Assembly: GCF_026151205.1 (NCBI RefSeq)
Contig: NC_087084.1
Span: 15,330,322-15,394,321, forward strand
Length of the DNA: 64,000 nt
Direction of reading: 5' to 3'
From: Bolinopsis microptera
Taxonomy: Eukaryota; Ctenophora; Tentaculata; Lobata; Bolinopsidae
Shown: positions 10,490-21,380 of the stretch, piece by piece
How positions within the stretch are numbered: position 1 is the first letter of the stretch
Layout: every line of letters begins with the position of its first letter
Notes under the pieces: generated by a model
The model's database searches: none
The model's input: only the letters and a program-made list of their open reading frames with translations
Told to the model about the DNA's origin: nothing
Translations under genes and position numbers: made by a program

Positions 10490-11795
10490 AATTGATCCAG
10501 GATTGAATATAATTGAGCTGGAAAGGGCTAGATCTTGGGTAGTAGTATCTATATGACAACTCTGAACATAGAAGCAATAAAATAAGAAGTAACTGCAGTT
10601 AAAAATTGAAGACAAATGTATTATGTTGGTTATAAAATGTTATTAAAATGTAAATCGAGTTAATGATATAATACTTTCAGAATACAACAAATTACACAAT
10701 AAAATTACAAAAGTATTTCGCAACAGCGAACAATTCCTCATCTTTGTTGGAGTTATGCCGTGTAGAAGAAGTTGTACAAAATACCTGCTGTGAAATCCAC
10801 TTCTTTTTGGAAGGAGTCTTTTCCAAACAGCAAGCCGACCATAAGATAAATCTGAACAACCTGTTGTTCCTAATCGCACGAATATTCTTGAACAGAGGGC
10901 ATTGGGGCGTTCACTCGGGTTTTGAAACCTCTTGAAACCTCTTTAAAACCTCTCCAGGGAGCTCTGGATCTCTGAATAATACTGGCGAAAATAGATTCCA
11001 GAACACCCACATGATCCTCTGGAATGCGTAATGTGTGTAACTTTGGGGAAATATCTTCTCACATCTCTGTCAGTCTTCCAGTCAAAGAGGATTAAAGTTG
11101 ATCGTCTCTCTTGTAGATGTGCAGCTTGAGCAGAACTAATTCAAATAAGTCTTCGTCCTAGGTACTCTGGTTTACTTCTGTTAAGCATCAACCAAGGACT
11201 TCTGATATCATTTCTGAGTCGCCGACAGTGGTTGTTCTGGCAGCACACTCTTGGCGTTGTAAGTAGTTACGAGTCTCAGTGGGGTAGCCGAATCTGGTTT
11301 ACGTCCAAATGGAAAGAGTGTTTGATCTGTGAGAGCGAGGTAACGAGTGGCAGGACCTTTAAGAGTATTGTTCCTTCGGCAACGCCAAGCAGAGTGAAGA
11401 GACCTTGTCATCAATTTACTCCTGGTGTAGGATTATCTGTCAAATCAAGCACTGAGTTGACATCCTTGATCCATCGACACCATTTTGGAACATGGAGAAG
11501 TAGGCATACTGTTGAAGAATGCGATCCTTCAATCTTCCCGATATATACTCTAAGAAACACTTGATCGCTCACTCCCCCTTACATGCCTTTGGCAAGTAAC
11601 GTCTCACATCCTTGATACGAAAGAACCCCCCCTTAGCAAAGCTCCGTCCCTTATGTGGTCTACGAGTTCCGAGCATCAGCTCATGTTTACTTCTTAAAGT
11701 ACAGCTATGATTTACAGAATTTACAGTGAACTCAACCCCATATCTAGCCCATTTGTGTTGACAATTATATACAATCCATGAAATCATGGAATCAC
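10490..11795. mobile_element. E2 inverted-repeat element (pass 2)
   Basis: Left repeat 10496-10600 (GGATTGAATATAATTGAGCTGG, GGGCTAGATC), right repeat 11690-11790 (TACTTCTTAA, TCTAGCCCATTT, ATTATATACAATCCATG). Confidence 0.55.
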
Positions 11796-11814
11796 ATCCA
11801 CTAATTATACGTCA

Positions 11815-12420
11815 CTAAGAGTTTGTTATCGACCCCTCTTGGCCGGATCAGTTTTTTCTGACCCAAGGTCTCCAGTGGCTCCCACTGTCCTAATCTCTGA
11901 TTTGGAATCCATTGAATCCGATCCATCTATACGTGATTGACTATTTGAGACAGATCGTGCTAGCCGTACACTAACAGCTGTAAACAGTAGCTTCGATCAC
12001 ATCACAGCCTACAGTGCATATAAGAAGCGTATGAACTCAGTTTATCTCAATCCAAAAGCGCAACCAATCTCAATTTACCCTCGACCAAGCAAGTCACGAA
12101 GGACCATGTCCTGAACTGATTTATATATAACATTCGTCCAATAGATCGACATCCAAAGTGAAAATAAACTATGGTCAGAGTTCAGCGTAGATCATATATC
12201 AAATTGGAAATGTTACGTATACAAAGTATGCTAGTAAAAGTTCAGATCAGTCTCTAATTGAATGTGATCGTAATTGAAATTATATCACAATTCCGGACAT
12301 ATGTCCTTTTTTTCTGTAACTTGAGTCTGACAATAGTCGCTGTCGGACAGATGTCTTGTTACCGTAGCTAATTCTTTCCAAATTTGCGATTTCATAGGAA
12401 AACAATTTTAAGTTATGGCA
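11815..12420. other. Unassigned spacer between E2 and E1 (pass 2)
   Basis: Mirror of 3250-3830. Nothing recognised. Confidence 0.6.
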
Positions 12421-15400
12421 AGAGATTGATTTTTCGTGTGAGCAAATTCGTAACCAAAGGATTGTCTTACAGGAATTGATGTCCATAGTCCCAGGAACCA
12501 CCAAAAAAAACCGTCCAGCTGAAACTCTAGTGCAAAAATTTTTATAGTACTTTTCTCCAGGACCCCATACTGCCCCACCCCTAATATTGGTTATTCGGCT
12601 CCCTAAGGTCATGAGATCACCATAGGGGGTGCAAAATGACCGCAATGGCCACATTATGGCAGGCGAATGAAAGTTTCAGAACAATTGGGGGCTTTATTTC
12701 GAATAAATTGAATTTTTCCAATTTTTTCTTCAATTTTATGAAATTTCGAAAAAAAGACACCGAATTAATTTTTAACGCATATTTCAAATAATACTCGGGA
12801 AAATAACTTCAATATAACAAATTAATAATGTAAACTAACAAACAACATATTATTTGACCACCCCAGACAGCTATACGACGTACATGCTACCTGTTGAATG
12901 TCTTTAAAGTTATCCTACAGTGACCGATTATAAACACATTCATTTGCATATGGATTAAGCCACCCGAATAGTACTGGAAAATTAGGGATGCCTATTGTTG
13001 TCAGGTTAGGGCTTCCCACAGTCTCACGAGTTTTTCATGCTGCAAAGGCTATATAATGGCAGACTCGGTTTTAGAGGAGCTCATCAAACTCGTGTATCCT
13101 GGAGACGTCACGCATCTATATCGATGGAGGATCTACTATACAGCGTTTGAAGCCACTTTCTTATCGACGCCGCTCTTTGTTAGTTCATTAAAGAGGAAGA
13201 AGTTACGACGATGAACAAGTAGACTATGAGGTTACATCAACAACTTTGAACGAAAAAAATGTTTTAAGCTAAAGACTAAAGCTAATCAGGATCTATCAGA
13301 GAAATAACACTGCAGTCTAAAGAACCTGTTTTCAAACAAAGCAAAGCATCTCAATGGGTTAACTTATACCACAACATGATAACACTAGTAAAGGCCTTTC
13401 ATAAGAGCAGAGAGGTTTGCACGACTACAATAAGCATTTATCAGCAGTACTTATGATGCTGCCCTACTTCGCGCAGCTGGAGGGGACAGTATGCAAAAGC
13501 TTTAAGACTGTATATGGGAGCAATGACTGCTATTTTTAAAGTCAAGTGATGGGGCGCTTAAAAGACCTATAAAGACTGGGCTTTCACACGGTTGTTACAA
13601 CGACCACGAGTGGGCCGAGTGTGGACTGACCACTCATAAGAGCAAGACTTATGAGTGCAGCCAAAAATCTAGTGGTGGATTAACAATTAGGGGGGAATTG
13701 GAATGATATGCGTAATCGATGATCCCGCTCACAATTTAAGGGTGGACCACCCTGAATCAGATGGCTTTAATAAAGTCATTTATTGGAGTATTCATTACTA
13801 ATTCATCGAATCGAGGAGTACGCACCTAAACTGCCATCCAACTCAGATCTTCCCAAGTCAATCAACAAGAAAAACTGTGATGTATTGGAAAATTATTAAC
13901 TTGTTTAAAGTACTGTCGACTTTTACAGAATCAGAAGCATAAGACTAAGTTAATAACATTTTCGACCTGGTCATTATATCACAGCCGGGAACGATGAGGT
14001 GGAATCCCTAGAATGTTTGGCCGTTGGGGCTGTCCTTCAACGTGAGCTAGCTGGGTTAACATTCAACGAAAAGATAAGTTGTTCAAAGGTAAAGTAAAGT
14101 AACTTGACACAACTAAGATAGCAGTAAAGTGAATAATCAAAGACGTTGCGTCGATCTGTTGATAGTGTTTTAACCGTCGAGTACTTGTTGCTATGATAGA
14201 GAACTTCAATAGAGGAAATGCCTAACATACGAGTTAACTGATGTGCCGATGAGCTTATTTGCTCAATATCAGATGAGGAGAAATCTACTAAAGGCTGCTC
14301 TTGTATAAACCGAATCTACACTTAAAATTTGCAGCTACACGATCCACTAGTCATTGATGGAGTGTTGGGCTAATTCATCCAACTAAGCTCAAGTTAAAGT
14401 GGACAATTATGGTGAGGTAGCACATGGAGTAGACTTGAAGCTTATCCCTAAAAATCGGCAAGATATACTGTGTATTTTTGATGGATATAGCCTTCCTACT
14501 AAAGATGCACGACACAAGAGAGAGTAAAAGCGTTTCTGTGCTAATATTGTCTTGTAAATGAAATCCACCTTTTGTACTGTCACAAAACAACTATTTCTGA
14601 TAAACAACAATACATAAAAGAACTGATCGACCTTATATCTCAAGCATTTTTTACTGTAAATGGTAATGAAGTGATCAAGCTTGTAACGATGCCTGATACG
14701 AATAAAGCAAAGAAAACATGAAATGTCATTCCCTTGGCGAGTGTGGAATTGATGCGCAGAGGATACCTGATTATAGTTCAAGTCTATTAAAACATCATTT
14801 CACAGTGACCATCACAATGATATTATCTAATAACGAAGAAGGTAAATAGTACAATCAAAGAAATATCACGTCAACTAGATCATAAAGAAAAGGAGATACT
14901 TCCTCTAATTCATAGTATTTTCAGGTTGTATAGCGTCAGTGGACTGTTTTTGTTTTAGCACGTTAAAAGTGCTATAGACAGCTCTCACTTTGATGAGCAA
15001 GTTCAGTTGGCAACAATACTTTCGGTGAGAGAAATCAAAAGAAAATATTATTGAGCAGGCCACTGTTTCTTGACAGTTACATTTATGGGACAAGAAAAAG
15101 ACTCATTCTGCTTGAGATTCCTAGCAAACAATAAGGATGGTAGCGAAAAGAGTCTCAATCCGAATAGCTACCACCAACAATAGCTTCAGCAACGAGCAAC
15201 ATCCTTAGAGCTTACTTTACATACCATAACTGAGTCATGCTTAACGCTGACAGACTGAATCCCTTGACTACGGCTGAAATTGCTCCTGTGGCACTTACGA
15301 ACCAGTTGCCACCAGAGTCTAATTTGTGAACTATATAGTTGTACTAGTTCTGTCCGAATGTGGAGAAAGGCCTGTATGACTTCAGATGTATCATGTTAGG

Positions 15401-16000
15401 AAATATGGCTTCAATTGTTTTGCAGCTTGGGACGATGCCATGGTATGAACTTGCGCTAACATTAGACATGATAACCTGAAAACAAGCGAATTTTGATTAA
15501 TATTAACTGTGTATTAATAATTGTCCATGGTACTTACTGAAGAATACACAATTAAGACTAACTGAATTTGTTATTTGTAGATAAGGAGTTCTTTTATTAA
15601 TTAGATTTGAAAATAAGCGTAAAAATAATTTGGTTATATATTTTTTCGAAATTCAATAAAATTGAGAAAAATTTCGAAAAATCCATTTATTTCGAAAATA
15701 ATGTACTCCCAATCGTTCTGAACTATCATTCGCCGGCCATAAGTGGCCATTGCGGTCATTTTTCACCCCCTATGAGATCTCCAAGACCTCTGGGAGCCGA
15801 TTAACAATATTATGGAGGGCGTATGGGTTTCCTGGAGAAAATGACTATAAAAATTATATGCCTAAATGTTTCAGCTGGACGGTTTTATTTTGATGGTTCC
15901 TGGGACCATGACAACACATTCCTGTAGACCAAACCTTTGTTACGAATTTGTTTCCACAAGATTGACCCAAAAACACAAATCTTGCCCAAATATTTAGTAA
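12420..16000. mobile_element. E1: ~3.6-kb element with ~430-bp terminal inverted repeats and one gene (pass 2, complete)
   Basis: Left repeat ~12420-12850 and right repeat ~15565-16000 are inverted copies. In order from the outside: GGGCAAGA and ACAAATTCGTAACAAA; GTCCCAGGAACCACC; CCGTCCAGCTGAAAC; CCACCCCTAATATTGGTTATTCGGCTCCC; ATGACCGCAATGGCCA; AATTGGGGGCTTTATTTCGAAA; AATTTCGAAAAAAA; and finally ACTAACAA/GTTAGTTAA. Outside these points (beyond 16000 and before 12420) the two flanks no longer match. The repeats enclose a single gene, transcribed rightward here. The arrangement is that of an autonomous or captured-gene DNA transposon. I see no known transposase in it. Confidence 0.65.
12885..15475 (+). 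pseudogene. E1 gene: animal GCD-motif / Cys-rich protein of unknown function (pass 2)
   Basis: Reading across frameshifts gives one protein of roughly 850 residues. Recognisable pieces in order: a GLATRIVLELG-like helix (~12955); MADSGLEELIKLVYPGDV (~13053-13110); MLPYFA (~13456); a WAGVWTD..IEQ and LKSSGGLT segment (~13606-13685); FDGY (~14478); a GCDSVSGLFGF-like segment (~14911-14960, family form HAFTGCDTTS); then SLNPLD-like and LPPES and a final cysteine cluster of the form CNC..C..RCSCRKYG..CLPACG (~15330-15440). This order matches, from memory, a large family of uncharacterised animal proteins that I know from arthropods, molluscs and cnidarians; its biochemical role is unknown to me. 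The usual N-terminal few hundred residues seem absent because the terminal repeat begins there. Frames are broken by indels, most of which differ between passes, so the underlying gene may be intact. Confidence 0.65.
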
Positions 16001-16009
16001 GGTCCCGGG

Positions 16010-16780
16010 ATTAGTAAGTCGTAAATGTAGCTTCGCATGACTCACAATCTGCGACGTCCGTCCGTGACTTTAATTCCGCTCACTGAAGCACATCTCACAA
16101 AACTTGCTACCTATATTCAGTCTAATGCTGTATTTGCCAACTTATAACCTCGAATCCTACAAGCTTTCTTTGATAGTATAGTAAGCTAACTTTGAATAGA
16201 AAATCTTCTTCCTATGCCTTGCAGTTTGCACGTAAACGAGATTAAGGTGTATCGAAGGAGCGACACAATCGCCCGTGTCGCTCCTGCACAAGGCACACAC
16301 TCACACTAACCTGGAGGGGGATATTTAAAACATACAAGGATATGAAAGGGAATTTTATTAGCAGAGCTTCAAAATACTTGTGTAAATTGTCTATCAGCTC
16401 ACACTGCAACACTAAGCTCTGCTCCTGTCAACTGAGCACTTAAGTCCCTTATTAGCACAAATATATCTCTCGCATCATTTCAGTGTCAATGTTTAAACTA
16501 AACTCACAACGCTCTTAAAATTAAATACATTTATTTGAAAGAATATTATTAGTTCCACATATTCTCCCTAACTATCCCAGTTCATCCGATCGTGCTAGTA
16601 TAAAAGACAAAATGTATCTTACGCATATTAAATATTAGCACGATCAGTGATAGTGGCTGAAATATACATTTGCTTGTTATACGTAACAGATAGATAATAA
16701 CATTTACAGAAGAGTAAAAATGTCAAATGACAACATGTACTTTTTCATCATCCGGTCGGAGTTGGGCCTCAGAAATGAAC
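16010..16780. other. Unassigned sequence right of E1, with two small hairpins
   Basis: No gene recognised. GGAGCGACAC..GTGTCGCTCC (16256-16283) is a 10-bp perfect stem, and GATCGTGCTA (16588-16597) pairs with TAGCACGATC (~16637-16646). Both pairs are recoverable in pass 3 (~48665-48690 and ~48310-48375). Counterpart of 48200-48800. Confidence 0.5.
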
Positions 16781-17000
16781 CCGTTTCTTACTGATTACGA
16801 AGTCAATGTTGTGGACTGCTAGATCTAACCTGTTTCTTACTGATCACGAAAGTCACTTTGACTGATAGATCTAACCTATTTCTTACTGATCGCGTAAGTG
16901 ATTGTTGCGGCCGGAGGATTGTTTTCCGGTCACCGGATTGATTAATATTTAATGTTAGCAAATGAATCCGTTTCTTGCTGATCACGAGTGTTGATAGTAA
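16780..17000. repeat. Short tandem repeat, ~45-50-bp units
   Basis: The unit AGATCTAACCTGTTTCTTACTGATCACGAAAGTCA-like (written here only in part: CTAACCTGTTTCTTACTGAT) recurs four times, at about 16782, 16828, 16872 and 16966, with a unique 60-base insertion before the last unit. The mirror copy is at 47960-48185. No gene. Confidence 0.6.
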
Positions 17001-18090
17001 TCTCGTTAAACATTTATACTTCATTTGTAATCTCCGTAATCATTTCTAAAGAAATTGTCTTTATTATTTAGTACAAATTATTGTTATGTAACGAATTGTT
17101 TTAGCATCATGACAAATCGATTTGAAAATTATTACATGCAATTTCAAATTGTAAAAACTAACTCTACTATAATTCTAGAATAATCTTTGTACATTTACGA
17201 CCGTCCACGTGAAAGTTGTTAAAACGACATTATTATCGGTTTTGGGTAATTATACTTGTGTTAATTATACGTTGTGTTCATTGCGAGCTATATTTAATGG
17301 CTGTATACTCGTCGTGAAAGAAATTTTATATGCGATAAAAACTGACTAAAAAGAATACTATAAGCTTCCCTTTGTGTGGACCACGGCTTTTTATGTTGCT
17401 ATTAAAATATACAGAAGAATACTTATATTATTATGTAATCCCGTTGGTAAATCTAATTGTATCCAATCGTTGGATTTTAAAAATTTTCAAATTTCTTATT
17501 GTACCTACAATTCTCAGTCTTTCAGATTTCCACGTCTAAAAAACTTCTTGGAATATACATAAACCCTCAATAGAAACCAACATCGCACACGAGTACTGTA
17601 AAACCCGGGTTAACTACGACCTATTGTCAGCAACTGCGCGCGCGCACACGTACCATCCTTATGTGTGCTGATCTGTATTGCCTATTCCTACTTGTGAAAC
17701 AAGCGCGTCACGCAGTACGCGTGGCACAGGCTATGTGAAACTTCTGAGTCATCAACTTCTTTCGGAACCCCTTCAAGGACATCGTCGAAGGGATACGAAC
17801 ACTGCATCCTCCCTTAGACATATATTGACATTTAACGGTGATACTCGTAGAAATATGTTGTTGACCTACGTTGCATGCCACTTTGTGCGCGTGAGCGCGC
17901 GCCGCCGGAAGGCGGAAAATATCTTTGATATTTGGATACGAATACATATATCAGAAATATTTTTTCTTGAGTGACGATGTCAATCCTACGCATTTCGCGA
18001 TCTGCTTAAGATCTGTGGGGTTTTTTGCGATAAGCCTTATCTTGATGCGCCACGACCCATAGTGCAGCGCGCCTACAATATTTGTTCCAA
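17000..18090. other. AT-rich then GC-rich unassigned sequence
   Basis: 17000-17580 is AT-rich with no convincing frame. 17600-17930 is locally GC-rich, with GCGCGCGCGC-type runs at 17636 and 17887-17905. A half-copy of the R motif upstream part (AACGGTGATACTCGTA) lies at 17837-17852. The open frames at 17678-17974 (+) and 17708-17947 (-) overlap each other and are not kept in pass 3. Counterpart: 46890-47960. Confidence 0.5.
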
Positions 18091-18092
18091 TG

Positions 18093-18130
18093 AGGTTCCA
18101 AAACGCGCTCGTACCTGTTAGGATATAAAC
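18093..18130. repeat. R motif, partial copy
   Basis: Partial copy of the dispersed R motif (AACGCGC, CTGTTAGGATATAAACC). The pass-3 equivalent at 46835-46885 preserves GTTTATAACC and GACGCCGCGCGA..GACTC. Confidence 0.5.
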
Positions 18131-18284
18131 CACAAATGACATCCTTCGGAGGACACGGAGCTTGACGTCAGCATGAGCAATTCCAGGAAATTCACAAATT
18201 CATGCTGGATAGACATATTTGGAAAAAAACATCTCTGTTCGGACGTTGACGCCGCCCCTAATTCTAGTCTAGTCGGATAATTAA

Positions 18285-18405
18285 ATTCCTTAACGGTGGA
18301 TAACTCGTAAAATATTTGTTCCATTTTCCATTTTACCGCTGACGCGTCCAATTCAGGGCGCGCGTCCCTGGTAGGTAATAAACCTACAAGATCAAAGATA
18401 AGTCG
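18285..18405. repeat. R motif, full copy upstream of RT-A
   Basis: Reads TTAACGG..GATACTCGTAAAATATTTGTTCC, then CCGCTGACG(A)GTCCAATTC, then GGCGCGCGTCC, then GGTAGGTTATAAACCTACAAG. The last part is a near-perfect inverted repeat (GTAGGTTTATAACCTAC). It lies directly next to the 5' edge of the RT-A fragment. Counterpart: 46578-46670. Confidence 0.65.
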
Positions 18406-18419
18406 AGTAATTATATTTT

Positions 18420-19390
18420 GCACTCAGTTGAAGCCATGCCCCTCAACTCCTCAGTGAATTACATAGAAGTCCTGTCATAGCAAAAAACTGCATGTACAAT
18501 GGAATTTGATTGGATCTATCTAAAGCGTTTGACACGATCTCACATGAAAAACACTTAATAAAACTAGACAACATGGAATACGTGAAACCCAATAACTCAT
18601 CGTAGTTAGCTCTCTAATAGATATCACTATGCTCTGTAATGGCGAAGATCGACAAGCTGCTGTTCTCTTTGGAGTTCCCCAAGGCTTTCTTTTCTCGGAC
18701 CCTTGCTATTTATAATATTTGTAACGGACTTATTTAGAACATCTGATCTGGGCAAGTTCATAACTAAATTGCAGATGACACAAACATATTCGTAGTAATG
18801 ATGTAAAAAAAACTGTATAGAAAGAGCAAACGAAATTCTCCGTTTTACACCAGTACATAGATAATAGCAATCTAATACATATAAAATATAAAGAAATGCT
18901 GCTACATCACTTCAAACTGTCACGTACCGCTACTGATAAAGAGGCAGTTTAACGATCAGAATATATTCTAACTCTGAATAATACGTAATACAGCAAGTTA
19001 TAGAGACCAGTTTTTAGGTTTATTTATGACGATAGCTAAAATGGAGTGTCCAAATAAGAAGATACAACAACAAATTTCAATGAAAAACAACAATGTTCTT
19101 TAGTATCAATTAAAGCAGACAAAAGAATATTTTCTATATAAATATTACTAGCGACGAACTTATTAGATCAGTATATTAGGGGACATGGAGTAGCAAGAGA
19201 TTTGACTAAAGGATATACTTTTACAAAGATACGTACGAGGAAGAATCCAGGTGTGATACAGGATCGGAGAGTGTCAAGACCAAAAGTTACGCACCCACCT
19301 TTTGCGCCTGAGTTCTTGGTTGGATAGAAATTTATGCAAACTTGGTCGTTTATACCTCCAAGTCCCTTTCTTAAAAAGAAGTAGTATTAA
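18420..19390 (+). pseudogene. RT-A: non-LTR retrotransposon reverse transcriptase fragment (pass 2)
   Basis: Reverse transcriptase palm and thumb of a LINE, plus strand. Visible pieces across frameshifts: a DLSKAFD-like motif with SHEK following (~18505-18545); FGVPQG (18668-18684), running into a PLLFIIFV-DLFRTSDLGK segment; ADDT (18771-18782); and a distal GVIIDEKLKW segment best seen in pass 3. The endonuclease and ORF1 are missing, so the copy is 5'-truncated, with an R motif directly upstream. The motifs fit the Jockey/CR1-like side of non-LTR elements; the clade was not resolved. The 3' limit is approximate. Confidence 0.8.
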
Positions 19391-19554
19391 CTATGTCTAG
19401 AGTTTAGCATTCTTTCAATAATAACAATATCCAATAAACTCAATATCAATACCAGATAAACCTACCGACTAAATTATTAAATATCATCAATTTAATTCTT
19501 CGATAAAAAATTTTATAATTTAAGATATTTAGTAACTAAAAACATACAACAGAT

Positions 19555-19556
<2 letters not shown>
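19390..19556. other. AT-rich sequence between RT-A and poly(T)
   Basis: AT-rich, no coding signal, mirrored at 45371-45540. May include the 3' untranslated end of the RT-A element. Confidence 0.4.

Positions 19557-19609
<53 letters not shown>
19557..19609 (-). repeat. Poly(T), 53 bases: tail of a minus-strand retroposed element
   Basis: Uninterrupted T53, confirmed as A56 in pass 3 (45315-45370), so it is genuine and close to 50 bases long. Read on the minus strand it would be the poly(A) tail of whatever lies at 19610-20130. Confidence 0.75.
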
Positions 19610-19611
<2 letters not shown>

Positions 19612-20130
19612 CGCGACACCCACTGAACACCGTCATATAGAGGTTGCGACCACCACTTGGGGAGCTTCCTACTGGAACCTACATCGCATTAAGCCCCTTC
19701 CCTGAGGGCCACTGGATGATAATACCTGCCAGGTATCAGCCAATCGGGGGTTGCACTCCTAGAGATTTTACTAACTTGGTCCTAGGGAAGTTCTGGTGTT
19801 ACCCTGCGCTCAAACACCATGAAAGGATGACCCCGTGTGCTTATAATGCTGGCTCTTTAGACCGGTGAACGAGGTTTGCTGAAAGGCGGTTGCGGTGTGC
19901 TAACGTAGATAGGTGTTGTGTGGGGAACTGTAATTGATACATATCTCCTTTTGGTGCCTGAGCTAAAACGTGAGGTTTGTGACGCTCACGTGAGGTGGAC
20001 TCTCACTCAGTCCAGAAATAACGGACATGGGATCCATATTTACGACACAGGAAATACTGTTCTGATCCAGGGCCAATTCTGCCATTATCACACATTACAC
20101 ACCGGTTGGAGTGTAACTGTGATGGTAACT
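19610..20130 (-). mobile_element. Body of the poly(A)-tailed element (candidate SINE or LINE 3' end)
   Basis: About 500 bases between the poly(T) and the minisatellite, better conserved between passes than the surroundings. Minus-strand words include TGGCAGGTATTATCATCCA, GTCCCTCA and CAGGGTAACACCAGAAC. Long frames exist on the plus strand (19644-19868, 19918-20226), but the tail orientation points to minus-strand transcription, and the frames are not kept in pass 3. Identity unknown. Counterpart: 44770-45314. Confidence 0.45.
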
Positions 20131-20670
20131 ACTATACATTACTCCCATAAAACTCCCACAATTAGCGATACTCCCATTGCACTCCCACATTGTAACGATA
20201 CTCCCCATTACACTCCCACAATGTAGCGATACTCCCAAACACTCCAACATTGTAGCATACTCCAAATCACTCCGCACCAATGTAGCGATACTCCCATTAC
20301 ACTCCCATATTGTAGCGATACTCCCATTACACACCCACATGTAGCGATACTCCCATTCACCCCATATTGTAGCGACTCCCGTTAAAACTCCCACATTGTA
20401 GCGATACTCCATTACACTCCCACTTGGTAAGCTGATACTCCATTACAATCCCATAATAGTAGCGATGACTCCCTATTACACCCATATTGTAGCGATACTC
20501 CCATTACACTCCCACAATGAAGCGATTACTCCCATTACACTCCCATAGTTGTTATCGATACTCCCCATTACACTCCCACATAGTACGATACTCCATTACA
20601 CTCCCAGATGTAGCGATACACCCATACACTCCCACATTGTAGCGATACTCCCATTACACTCTCCGAGGGG
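20130..20670. repeat. Minisatellite, ~30-bp unit, about 18 copies
   Basis: The unit is about CTCCCATTACACTCCCACAT followed by TGTAGCGATA. Copies vary by one or two bases. It ends at a GAGGGGGGCGGCAAATTTGC sequence. The open frames across it (for example 20095-20412) are repeat artefacts. Confidence 0.9.
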
Positions 20671-20689
20671 GGCGGCAAATTTGCAAACA

Positions 20690-21380
20690 GGGGGGCTGCA
20701 AAAACCCAGCGGGCTAATTAAGTAGAACTGCAAGCAGAACGTCTAATATTATCAATGGTTTATATCCGTTAGGCTTGTCATGATCGAAATACCGCTCCGC
20801 GCGTGAGTAGTGTCAAGTGGGAGAGACCAGGTGAGTGTTATTGGTACTACGGGAAGCCATTCTGTGCGCGCACCCGCTGTTTATGACTGCGCGCCAATCT
20901 TTGCATATATCTGGGCGTTAGTCGATTCGATGCCGTAAGTCCTGGTTACATAAGGGCGCCACTAGCAGCTGTCGGCTCAAAGTAGACCCGAGAGCTGGCT
21001 ATACAAGGCCCACATGGCTTTTGCTATAGCCTCTTGAGTTAAACTGTTGATTCATACCACCATGCATTGGCGAGTCCACTCGCAGCACTAGATTCTTTTA
21101 TAGACACTAATGCTTCCTCGCCACATAGTGCAATGCGGACAGACAAGAGCCCTGAAGAACAGTAAAACCTGACAAGGATTACCTCACCCAACAGATGGTT
21201 AAAAAGCCCCAAAATCGATTTAAAGATTATTCTGTCTATAGAACAATCATGATAGTAATAGTAAGTTGCGCCGATGCAATTAGACTTGATAACTGCAATT
21301 TAAAATTGTTGGATCCAAGATCTGTTAAGTCTGCTTGCCTTGCTTGTTATAATAGTGCTTTTTTCCTCAGTTTTTATCAA
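20690..21380. other. Unassigned sequence between minisatellite and RT-B
   Basis: Moderate GC with two TGCGCGC words (20870, 20888). No recognisable gene; the plus-strand frame at 21195-21398 overlaps the distal end of RT-B on the other strand and is probably fortuitous. Counterpart: 43610-44230. Confidence 0.45.

Noticed and set aside
11232-11564. 110-codon plus-strand frame inside E2 (pass 2)
   Set aside because: Lies antisense to the frame that recurs between passes, and its downstream half is not preserved in pass 4. Kept only as part of the unassigned E2 interior.
14375-15093. Minus-strand frames across the E1 gene (14375-14590, 14407-14781, 14905-15093)
   Set aside because: They are on the strand opposite the recognised GCD-motif protein and are shadows of it.
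18320-18405. Functional hammerhead ribozyme in the R motif
   Set aside because: The CTGACGAG-like core and a GTC are present, but no copy has the GAAA segment or a convincing third stem, so I did not annotate it as an RNA gene.
20095-20412. 105-codon repetitive frame and the overlapping plus-strand frame
   Set aside because: Both are translations of the 30-bp minisatellite.
20130-20670. CRISPR-like array
   Set aside because: Units follow each other without spacers of constant length; it is a minisatellite in eukaryotic DNA.
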